In this document: positions 27,721 to 34,336 of the stretch, in pieces
Position numbering within the stretch: the first letter of the stretch is position 1
How the letters are laid out: every line of letters begins with the position of its first letter
DNA from: Berkiella_A sp963976875
Lineage (GTDB): Bacteria; Pseudomonadota; Gammaproteobacteria; Berkiellales; Berkiellaceae
NCBI GenBank assembly: GCA_963976875.1
Contig: CAXBML010000008.1
Coordinates: forward strand, 42,074 to 106,073
DNA length: 64,000 nucleotides
Direction: 5' to 3'
Translations under genes and position numbers: made by a program
The notes under the pieces: generated by a model
The model's input: only the letters and a program-made list of their open reading frames with translations
Told to the model about the DNA's origin: nothing
Databases searched by the model: none

Positions 27721-28731
27721 ATGACACCAAAGTTAAAACCACAAGATTTTGCCAGCAACCAAGATGTCAGATGGTGTCCTGGCTGTGGTGATTATGCTGT
27801 TTTAAAAACAATCGAAAAAGTATTACCCGAGCTCAATATTCCTAAAAAAGATATGGTGTTTGTTTCAGGCATAGGTTGCGCTAGTCGGTTCCCGTATTAT
27901 TTAGACACCTATGGCTTTCATACGATCCATGGGCGGGCACCAACGATTGCAACGGGCGTTAAGCTGGCCAAACCTGAATTGTCTGTTTGGGTTGTTACTG
28001 GCGATGGTGATGGCTTTAGTATTGGTACAAATCATCTTATACACTTAATGCGGCGTAATATTGATATCAATATATTATTATTTAATAATCAAGTGTATGG
28101 CTTGACTAAGGGGCAATATTCCCCTACTTCTCAGATAGGGTTAAAAACAAAGTCTTCTCCCTTAGGCTCTTTAGAGCGACCCTTAAGTCCTATCAATATT
28201 GCTTTAGCCTCGAATTGCAGTTTTGTGGCTCGCGCTATTGATGTCGATCATAAAGGCTTGTCTACTGTGTTAAAACAAGCTGTAGCGCACAAAGGCACCA
28301 GTTTTATTGAGATCTATCAAAATTGCCATGTGTTCAACGATGGTGCTTTTGAGAGTATTCGAGATAAAGCGCATAGAGCTTCGCAAACGATCACGTTAGA
28401 AGCAAATCAACCTTTATTATTCGGTGCTGAAAATGAGAAAGGGTTGGTATTGGAAGAAAAGGGCGTTCTGGTGAAAAATAGTCAATCTGAAACAGATAAA
28501 GCAAGCATTACAAAATATCAAGCAACCCAAGCAATGGCCATGCGTTTAAACCAATTAGATTCTAAACAGTATCCGGTGCCCATTGGTGTATTTTATCAAG
28601 ATAGCCGGCCATGCTTAGAACAACAAATGCATTCAGTCGTTGAGCAAGCTAAACGGGTTAAAAGCGTTGACTTACAATCATTGCTATTATCAGGCAATAC
28701 ATGGGAAATAGAACCTTCAGTAAGAAAATAG
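27721..28731 (+). CDS. korB: 2-oxoglutarate:ferredoxin oxidoreductase, beta subunit
   Basis: Role (known): thiamine-diphosphate-binding catalytic subunit of the Kor complex. Seen: 336 residues; WCPGCGDYAVL near the N-terminus, GIGCASRFPYY, HGRAPTIATGVKLA, the ThDP-Mg motif GDGDGFSIG with NNQVYGLTKGQYSPTS downstream. The ribosome site AGGAGA lies inside the end of korA, so the two are coupled. No ferredoxin gene adjoins the pair, so the electron acceptor is encoded elsewhere. Confidence 0.95.
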   Translation: MTPKLKPQDFASNQDVRWCPGCGDYAVLKTIEKVLPELNIPKKDMVFVSGIGCASRFPYYLDTYGFHTIHGRAPTIATGVKLAKPELSVWVVTGDGDGFSIGTNHLIHLMRRNIDINILLFNNQVYGLTKGQYSPTSQIGLKTKSSPLGSLERPLSPINIALASNCSFVARAIDVDHKGLSTVLKQAVAHKGTSFIEIYQNCHVFNDGAFESIRDKAHRASQTITLEANQPLLFGAENEKGLVLEEKGVLVKNSQSETDKASITKYQATQAMAMRLNQLDSKQYPVPIGVFYQDSRPCLEQQMHSVVEQAKRVKSVDLQSLLLSGNTWEIEPSVRK

Positions 28732-28818
28732 TGAGACTTTGTCGTAGAGCAATAGAGTCAACCCCTGTATAACACTATAATATCTGACAATATTTTAAAT
28801 TTATTGAGTGTTTATACC

Positions 28819-29085
28819 ATGAGGCAAGTCACATCATTAGAAACACAGCACATTAGTGCTGGCTTCTTGAATCTATCCGGTATCGCCACTTTGCGTAATG
28901 TGGCTACTATTAATGCAACCCAAATTTTGGCAGCAGGTTCTTCTGCCGCTATAGCTTATTATGTTTCAGAAAACCCATACTTTGCTGCAGCCTCTAGTGT
29001 GATTGGTTATGTTGTGGGATATGGGGTGTTCACCAATGTCATCATGCCTTTTTATGAGCGAAAAGACGCTGAAAACTATAGGTAG
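28819..29085 (+). CDS. Small hydrophobic protein with a bacteriocin-type (Ala-Gly) leader
   Basis: Seen: 88 residues from ATG 28819 (a TTG at 28804 would add five and spoil the leader length). The first 15 residues, MRQVTSLETQHISAG, match the layout of the 25242 gene's leader: M at 1, I-S-A-G at 12-15. The rest is rich in Ala, Gly, Ile and Val (ATQILAAGSSAAIAYY, SSVIGYVVGYGVF), like membrane-active class II microcin cores, with a charged tail ERKDAENYR. TATAAT at 28776-28781 could be its -10. Its end overlaps the convergent RsbW-like gene by 10 bases. Toxin activity is inference only. Confidence 0.6.
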   Translation: MRQVTSLETQHISAGFLNLSGIATLRNVATINATQILAAGSSAAIAYYVSENPYFAAASSVIGYVVGYGVFTNVIMPFYERKDAENYR

Positions 29086-29612
29086 CTTCTACAAATAACA
29101 TGATTGCCATTGCCTTGGTATTCAACTGTGTCGAATGCATAATGACGAGCGATAAAAATACCTCTGCCATTAGGGGTAAAGCCTGGTTTATTGTCCAAAA
29201 ATTTACGCCAGTTAAAGCCTTCGCCTTGGTCTTTAATCTGAACTGTAATGCAATCAGGTGTTTGTTCTAATTGAACGATCACTTTTTTCTGTTTATTTTT
29301 TAGTAAGAATAAGCGCTCATATACTGTATTCATCCAAGCGTTGTCTTGTAGTATTCTTTGCTTTTCTTCAAAGCTAATATCAAGGTTGCCATGCTCAATG
29401 GCATTAATCAACAACTCATTTATCCCGGTTTCCGCTCGGTTTGGGGAAGGGTAGTACTTTGAGAGTTGATAGGCAACTTTTCGCGCTTCCTCAAAAGTTT
29501 GTAGTTGATAGCGTACTTGGTGAATAATACTCGGATAGGACAACTGGTGAGAATAATTCTCAGCAGGAAGCGTACTGTTATTTTGACCAAGCTGATAAAT
29601 ATTATTTAACAT
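29076..29612 (-). CDS. RsbW-like ATP-binding protein (anti-sigma factor-type HATPase)
   Basis: Seen: 178 residues. The GHKL nucleotide site is clear: N box ELLINAIEHGNLD, G1 box DQGEGFNW, G2-like PNGRGIFIARHYAFD. No histidine phosphoacceptor domain or membrane segment, so it matches RsbW/SpoIIAB-like serine kinases and stand-alone HATPase_c_2 proteins. Role (known family): binds and phosphorylates an anti-anti-sigma partner, or binds a sigma factor. No STAS-domain partner or sigma gene is adjacent, so its target is unknown. Ends overlapping the leader-peptide gene. Confidence 0.85.
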   Translation of the reverse strand: MLNNIYQLGQNNSTLPAENYSHQLSYPSIIHQVRYQLQTFEEARKVAYQLSKYYPSPNRAETGINELLINAIEHGNLDISFEEKQRILQDNAWMNTVYERLFLLKNKQKKVIVQLEQTPDCITVQIKDQGEGFNWRKFLDNKPGFTPNGRGIFIARHYAFDTVEYQGNGNHVICRSYL

Positions 29613-29667
29613 AGTGTCTCAAATAGTTAATATTTATATAAAATATAGCTAATGTTTGTGCATAAAT

Positions 29668-31644
29668 CTATTGTAGTTTGTGATGAATAGGCTGCATATA
29701 GGTGTTTAGTTTTAAAGGCTTACCGAGCATTTGGTGATATATCCCAGTGAATGCAACCACATTTTTCACATAATGTCTTGTTTCCCTATAGGGGATAGTA
29801 TCTATCCAGATATCGGCAGACATATTTCTGGTGGGTAGCCATCGTTTGATACGCGAAGGACCGGCATTATAAGAGGCTGTTGCCAATATCGTATTATTTT
29901 GCCACTTTGTCTTTAAGAATTTTAAATAGGTTGTCCCAAGCTCTATGTTTTTATCTGGTCTATATAAATGGTAGGTGGACTTATATTTAATATTACTTTT
30001 GTTTGCGATATATCGCGCTGTCTTAGGCATCAGTTGCATTAGTCCTCTAGCGCCAACAGGAGATTGAGCAAAAGAGAAAAAAGCACTTTCTTGGCGGGCT
30101 AAGGCAAATATCCATGCTGGATCAAGCTGATATTTTTCAGAAAAATGAAAAATAGGTTCTTGATGCGCTAAGGGAAAGCGTAATAGCAAGTCATCCTGAT
30201 GCTTAGATTGTGTCATGGTTAAGATGCTGAGGTCGGGCCATCCTTTTTCAAAGGCCAGTTGGGCTAAATGCTTTAAATTTACCTCAGACATGTCTTTGGT
30301 GAGATAATACCATTCTATCCTGGCAATGCGAGGCCGGTTAATTTTGAGTAGCTCTTCAACCCGTAATATAATAGGGGCACTATGTAAGGCTTTTAATGTC
30401 GCCGCGTCAGTGAGAACCTTGGCATTCTGAAAAGAAGGAGGCCTTCCTAACTTCATGCTTGCTAAGAAACCATAATAGTTTCTTTGGGTTGCCAGTTTTT
30501 GATAGATTTTCTGCGCATTTTGTTTTTGATTGAGATTATCAAAAGCTCTGGCTTTCCAATATTGCCATTTCTCTGATGTTTGGTTCTCTGGCGGCAGTGC
30601 TTGAATCCATTTAAGAGCTTTTTGCCAATCTCCCTCAAATATGGACATACGAACTCGCCAATCTTTTGCAACATCATCTAGTTGCGCTTCAGGGACAGAA
30701 GCTAAAAATTTGAGTGCGTCTGGGTGTTTTTGATGCGATAGAAATACACCAATATCACGTTGAATCCTTTGAATTTGCGCTTTGTCAAAGGCATAAGTAT
30801 TTTTGTTTTCTTTCCACCACCCTAAAGCGCGCCCTGCATTTTGCCTTGCCAGATGTTGCACAGACGTTGTGAGTACTTCGCTTAGGATTGTATCCGGCAG
30901 CTTTGCTTTGTTTATGTTGCTTTTTTTGAAAATTAAATCAGGCGTGGTATTAAATCTTAGCCATTTTTTTGCCAGGATTTTGTCTTTTTTGTTTAATTTG
31001 CGCATTAAGTATCTTGCAAAAGTAAAGTTTCTTGTTTGCATAACAAGCTGGAAGCGTTGAAAAATTAATGCAGAAGTTAAACCACCTGATTCAGACCATG
31101 CTTTAAATAATAAATCACAACTGCTGGGCTGGGAGTGGGCCACAAGCCAAATACGTTTCATATCAGAGAGTATTTTTTTATTTTGAGTTTGTTGATAAAG
31201 ACTATTAAGATAATAGCACTGAGTACTGGTGTCCTTAAAATTTTGGGTATCCGTTATTGCAGAGGCGACCTTTTTCCACTGTTTGTTTTTATGTTTTTGT
31301 TTGATCCATCTTTTTCTAGGAATTTGTTTAAATGGAAAATCTGGAAATGTTGTTTCAAAGGCAACGATATCCTTGAGCCGAACGTTTTTGGCTTTATTTA
31401 ATTTTATATTATGTTTGATTTCTTTATAAACTAAATGTGGGTACAAAGGATATTGCGTCAGCTTTTCTTTGGCTTCTTGATATTTTGTCCATTGATTACT
31501 TTTTAATAGTTTTTCTGCATTTAGAAAAAGTTTTCTTTGGGTGTCTAATTGATCAGTATCAGATTGCGCACTAGCATAGTGACTCACCATTCCCAAAAAT
31601 AGGGTGATAAATATGTATTGAAAAAATGTTTTGATTTTTATCAT
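29668..31644 (-). CDS. slt: Soluble lytic murein transglycosylase (Slt70)
   Basis: Role (known): periplasmic exo-acting cleavage of peptidoglycan glycan strands to 1,6-anhydromuropeptides. Seen: 658 residues, near E. coli Slt70 (645). N-terminal signal peptide (FFQYIFITLFLGMVSHYASA), a long helical U-domain, and the C-terminal SLT domain with the catalytic glutamate in ALARQESAFFSFAQSPVGAR, then GLMQLMPKTARYI and ATASYNAGPSRIKRW. Context: NagZ and an L,D-transpeptidase elsewhere in the window act on the same wall-recycling route. Confidence 0.95.
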   Translation of the reverse strand: MIKIKTFFQYIFITLFLGMVSHYASAQSDTDQLDTQRKLFLNAEKLLKSNQWTKYQEAKEKLTQYPLYPHLVYKEIKHNIKLNKAKNVRLKDIVAFETTFPDFPFKQIPRKRWIKQKHKNKQWKKVASAITDTQNFKDTSTQCYYLNSLYQQTQNKKILSDMKRIWLVAHSQPSSCDLLFKAWSESGGLTSALIFQRFQLVMQTRNFTFARYLMRKLNKKDKILAKKWLRFNTTPDLIFKKSNINKAKLPDTILSEVLTTSVQHLARQNAGRALGWWKENKNTYAFDKAQIQRIQRDIGVFLSHQKHPDALKFLASVPEAQLDDVAKDWRVRMSIFEGDWQKALKWIQALPPENQTSEKWQYWKARAFDNLNQKQNAQKIYQKLATQRNYYGFLASMKLGRPPSFQNAKVLTDAATLKALHSAPIILRVEELLKINRPRIARIEWYYLTKDMSEVNLKHLAQLAFEKGWPDLSILTMTQSKHQDDLLLRFPLAHQEPIFHFSEKYQLDPAWIFALARQESAFFSFAQSPVGARGLMQLMPKTARYIANKSNIKYKSTYHLYRPDKNIELGTTYLKFLKTKWQNNTILATASYNAGPSRIKRWLPTRNMSADIWIDTIPYRETRHYVKNVVAFTGIYHQMLGKPLKLNTYMQPIHHKLQ

Positions 31645-32015
31645 GGTACTGAAAATCTTTTTGAATTATTGGTCAACTTCGTTTTCTAATGATAGAACAA
31701 GAGGGGAAATTTTGCGTTAGAAAGCGTACTAGAAAAGTTTCAATATTAATAACTCAAATAGGGATTTAAACAGGACACCCAATTTAAACCACCCAATTTA
31801 AACCAGTTAAACAGAGTTAAACAGGACCCCCAATTTAAACAGGACACCTCTTTTAATTTGCTCAACTAATTTTACTAGAATTTTTACTAGTGGGTTTAGA
31901 TTGAGGTAATAGGGGCTAGAGTAATGATTTAGTCAGCAGATTGCATTTTATACTGGTTATTAGTATGGATATTTGCTAGCATTCCTGCTTAATTATATTG
32001 ATATTTTGTGCTTTT
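31645..32015. other. 371-base gap with IS-end-like repeats
   Basis: No coding region is supported. The centre (31764-31849) holds repeated CCCAATTTAAAC and TTAAACAGGAC motifs, listed separately. An in-frame TTG (31998) would extend the glutaminase gene by six residues but is unlikely to be used. Confidence 0.6.
31764..31849. repeat. Cluster of short repeats resembling insertion-sequence ends
   Basis: CCAATTTAAAC occurs three times (from about 31778, 31792 and 31830) and TTAAACAGGAC three times (from about 31766, 31817 and 31834), two continuing as CAGGACACC. The reverse complement, GGTGTCCTGTTTAAATTGGG, looks like terminal repeats of IS481/integrase-type elements. Probably leftover, nested IS ends. 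Confidence 0.55.
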
Positions 32016-32594
32016 ATGATTCTACTGATTGATAATCATGATTCTTTTGTATATAACTTATCGCGATATTGCGAAGAGCTTGGGTATCAAGCAGTTGTAA
32101 AGCGTTGTGATAAAATAAGCCTAAAAGATATCCAACTTCTTGCGCCCACTCATATTATTATTTCTCCGGGGCCTTGTGGCCCTGAGGATGCGGGCATTTC
32201 CATGAGCTGCATTTCTGCTTTTTCAGCCACAATTCCAATTCTAGGTGTTTGTCTCGGGCATCAGGCAATAGCTGCTGTATTTGGCGCAACAGTAGAGCGA
32301 TCGACTTCTCCAATGCATGGAAAGCCAGATTTTGCTCATCATAATGACCAGGGTATATTTTTCAACCTACCGAATCCTATGTCTATAGGTCGGTATCATT
32401 CCTTAATGGTTAATCAAAACTTACCTGATTGTTTGGACTTAATCGCGGCTAATCCTGATGGATTGGTTATGGCAATACAGCATAAATTAAACCCTACGGT
32501 AGGAGTTCAGTTTCATCCGGAATCAATATTAACGCCAGATGGCAAAACTTTATTGAAAAACTTTTTAGCTGGAGAAATAAGCAGATTAGAATAA
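32016..32594 (+). CDS. pabA: Glutamine amidotransferase, anthranilate/aminodeoxychorismate synthase component II
   Basis: Role (known): class I glutaminase subunit supplying ammonia to TrpE or PabB for tryptophan or folate synthesis. Seen: 192 residues from ATG 32016 (a TTG at 31998 would add six); MILLIDNHDSFVYNL, the catalytic cysteine in GVCLGHQAI, GRYHSLMVN and the His-Glu pair in VQFHPESILTPDGK. All catalytic residues are intact. No trpE or pabB lies in the window, so whether it serves folate, tryptophan or both cannot be decided; pabA is the working name. Confidence 0.9.
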   Translation: MILLIDNHDSFVYNLSRYCEELGYQAVVKRCDKISLKDIQLLAPTHIIISPGPCGPEDAGISMSCISAFSATIPILGVCLGHQAIAAVFGATVERSTSPMHGKPDFAHHNDQGIFFNLPNPMSIGRYHSLMVNQNLPDCLDLIAANPDGLVMAIQHKLNPTVGVQFHPESILTPDGKTLLKNFLAGEISRLE

Positions 32595-32658
32595 CAAGCG
32601 AAATTAATTATATTTATGATCAGAGATCAGCTATTTTATTATTGCGATAACAGAGAGA

Positions 32659-32687
32659 TTGGCATATAGTTAGTTTAGAGCTATGAA
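32659..32687 (+). promoter_or_regulatory. Promoter for the 58-residue small ORF
   Basis: TTGGCA (32659-32664) and TATGAA (32682-32687) are separated by 17 bases, matching -35 (5/6) and -10 (4/6) consensus. The start site would fall near 32694, giving a very short leader that just includes the GGAGG ribosome site. Confidence 0.45.
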
Positions 32688-32704
32688 TTTTACTTGGAGG
32701 ACCC

Positions 32705-32881
32705 ATGAGCAAAATCAAAAAAAATAATAATAATGATTTAAATGTTCACGGAAAATTATATAGAAATTATGCAGATGCAGTCGACAGCTATGTTAAGCAA
32801 CCCACTGTGAATAATTGGGAAAAAAAAGAAAAGGCGTTTGAAACCTACAACGCCCTTATCGCAAATCACAAAAGTGCCTAA
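32705..32881 (+). CDS. Small ORF, 58 residues, strong ribosome site
   Basis: Seen: ATG at 32705 preceded by TTGGAGGACCC (near-perfect Shine-Dalgarno at good spacing), open for 58 codons, stop 32879-32881. The product starts MSKIKKNNNNDLNVHGKLYR and continues as a charged, probably helical peptide (YADAVDSYVK, NWEKKEKAFETYNAL). No signal peptide, membrane segment or recognised domain. Its end lies inside a hairpin shared with the convergent lexA gene, seven bases away. The strong ribosome site and plausible promoter make a real gene likely; function unknown. Confidence 0.6.
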   Translation: MSKIKKNNNNDLNVHGKLYRNYADAVDSYVKQPTVNNWEKKEKAFETYNALIANHKSA

Positions 32882-32901
32882 TTTCTAATTACAAGGCACT
32901 T
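32872..32901. terminator. Bidirectional hairpin over the small-ORF and lexA stop codons
   Basis: AAGTGCCT (32872-32879) pairs with AGGCACTT (32894-32901) around a 14-base loop, a perfect 8-bp stem. It contains the 3' ends of both convergent genes. No long T-run follows on either side, so it may be a weak terminator or an RNA-stability hairpin. Confidence 0.5.
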
Positions 32902-33518
32902 GTTCTGATAACGCCTACGCCAATGCCCTCTATCGTAATAGGTTGCACTGCCGTATTAATGTAAATAGGTGAATAGTCTGAATTTTCAGCTCTCAGTTCT
33001 ATTTGGTCACCATGACGAAAGTATCTCCTTATCACAGTCTTATTGTTTACTTTCGCTACGACGATATTGCCATTCTCCGCATTTTCTGCCGCGTGAACTG
33101 CTAATAAGTCACCATCCTTAATACCCGAACCTGTTAAACTTAGGCCATGGATTTTTAATAAGAAATCTGGCTTAGGAGTGAAGTACTCATTTTGAATGCG
33201 CATACGACCACTAAAATTCTCTTCCGCTAAAAGCGGTCCATCTTGTGGCGGCGTATCAATAATGGGTAATCCAATACCAAATTCCTTGGATAGCTGAATG
33301 CCCCGAGATGTACCGGGTGCTAGTGTGATAGCGCCTTTACGGGCAAGCGCTTTTAAATGATCTTCCGCGGCATTAACTGAGCGGAAACCTAAAGTTTTTG
33401 CTATTTCAGCACGTGTTGGAGGAGCGCCAGTTTGTTCCATATGATTTCTAATAACTTGTAATACTTCTGTCTGGCGGCGTGTTAAATTAATTGCTGGTGT
33501 AGATGAAGTTGTAGGCAT
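32889..33518 (-). CDS. lexA: LexA-family repressor lacking canonical self-cleavage residues
   Basis: Seen: 209 residues from ATG 33518, chosen over an upstream start (33578) because AGGA lies just before it. The winged helix-turn-helix is very close to E. coli LexA (PPTRAEIAKTLGFRSVNAAE, HLKALARKG). The S24-like C-terminal domain is also alignable: catalytic serine in HGLSLTGSGI (Ser127). But the scissile Ala-Gly of E. coli (84-85) aligns with Gln92-Asp93 in LPIIDTPPQDGPLLA, and catalytic Lys156 (TVKR) aligns with Arg164 (TVIRRY, codon AGG). Inference: it should bind SOS boxes but may be unable to self-cleave in the normal way. A perfect LexA box overlaps its own transcription start, so autoregulation is likely. 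Confidence 0.93.
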   Translation of the reverse strand: MPTTSSTPAINLTRRQTEVLQVIRNHMEQTGAPPTRAEIAKTLGFRSVNAAEDHLKALARKGAITLAPGTSRGIQLSKEFGIGLPIIDTPPQDGPLLAEENFSGRMRIQNEYFTPKPDFLLKIHGLSLTGSGIKDGDLLAVHAAENAENGNIVVAKVNNKTVIRRYFRHGDQIELRAENSDYSPIYINTAVQPITIEGIGVGVIRTSAL

Positions 33519-33528
33519 AGTATATTTC

Positions 33529-33544
33529 CTGTTTATAGGCACAG
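33529..33544. promoter_or_regulatory. LexA (SOS) box
   Basis: CTGTTTATAGGCACAG is an exact CTGT-N8-ACAG operator. It starts 11 bases upstream of the lexA ATG, overlaps the ribosome site and covers the expected transcription start, so bound repressor would block lexA transcription. Confidence 0.85.
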
Positions 33545-33548
33545 ATTC

Positions 33549-33578
33549 AGTATAGCTTTGCAATTTAGAGTTCGCCAA
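33549..33578 (-). promoter_or_regulatory. lexA promoter
   Basis: On the minus strand TTGGCG (-35, 33573-33578) and TATACT (-10, 33549-33554) are 18 bases apart. The LexA box begins four bases after the -10. Confidence 0.5.
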
Positions 33579-33613
33579 CTACGCTCAACTCACTTTGAGT
33601 CATTCTAAAATTA

Positions 33614-33627
33614 TTATTCTAGAATAA
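33614..33627. promoter_or_regulatory. 14-bp perfect palindrome upstream of lexA
   Basis: TTATTCTAGAATAA is self-complementary and lies about 95 bases before the lexA start. It could be an operator for another regulator. Not a LexA box. Confidence 0.35.
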
Positions 33628-33677
33628 GTAAAGTCTCTAAATTTTCTTTGATGCATTTACTGCATACACCACTAGCA

Positions 33678-33699
33678 TGAACAAGAACAGCTGTTCATA
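33678..33699. promoter_or_regulatory. Inverted repeat upstream of lexA
   Basis: ATGAACA and TGTTCAT are inverted arms 8 bases apart; the shorter GAACAGCTGTTC (33685-33696) inside is a perfect 12-bp palindrome. Candidate operator in the 259-base gap between lexA and the next gene. Confidence 0.35.
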
Positions 33700-33777
33700 T
33701 CAATAGAGAATAGCTGAAACTCTGTCAGTAAAAGTCATAGGTAGGATAGAGATAGTCTTACTAGAATTTCTTCGAAA

Positions 33778-34083
33778 TTAGTAATAGTCCTCTGGTTCTA
33801 GCTCGGTTAATGGGCCCGACCAGTCTTCAGGATGAAAAGTTTCATCAAAATAATCTAAGTCTTCACGGGCGATTTCATATGGGCCAGACCAATCTTCTGG
33901 CGCAGGTATTATCCTTAAGTCCATTTCAAACCAGGTTTCAATATCTATCTCGTCTATTTCGCCCGTAAAGTACTGTATTTCTATACTGCCCTCATCTTCA
34001 TCGGTGGCAACAACCTCAAAAATATTACTAATATCTTGATTTTTATACCAAATGCCAATATCAGGTTGTTTGTTATGCTGCAT
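33778..34083 (-). CDS. Small acidic protein, DUF6763-like
   Basis: Seen: 101 residues from the ATG at 34083, chosen over 34179 because GGAAGG lies at good spacing before it. The frame begins MQHNKQPDIGIWYKN and has IFEVVATDEDEGSIEIQYFT, DIETWFEMDL and two PEDWSGP motifs separated by an acidic stretch. This matches my memory of a conserved gammaproteobacterial family (DUF6763) of unknown function. Cytosolic, strongly acidic. No partner is suggested by its neighbours. Confidence 0.7.
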   Translation of the reverse strand: MQHNKQPDIGIWYKNQDISNIFEVVATDEDEGSIEIQYFTGEIDEIDIETWFEMDLRIIPAPEDWSGPYEIAREDLDYFDETFHPEDWSGPLTELEPEDYY

Positions 34084-34336
34084 ACACACCTTCCAATCCC
34101 CCTGTCCTTTGGCTGGGGGAAACTTAAATTTTTGTCTTCTATCTACTAAAGTATCACTGAAGAACCAATAAGTCATCAATTAAACTTAATTAATTTTATT
34201 AAAACGTGCAGCCATAATATGTGTCTTTTGCAATCTATGTTGTGAGTTCAGTTTTAAGTTTATATTTAACAATAGAATTATTTATAGTGGGGCAATACAA
34301 TAGTCAAAGATAGAAAAATTAAATGTAAGTTAGTAA

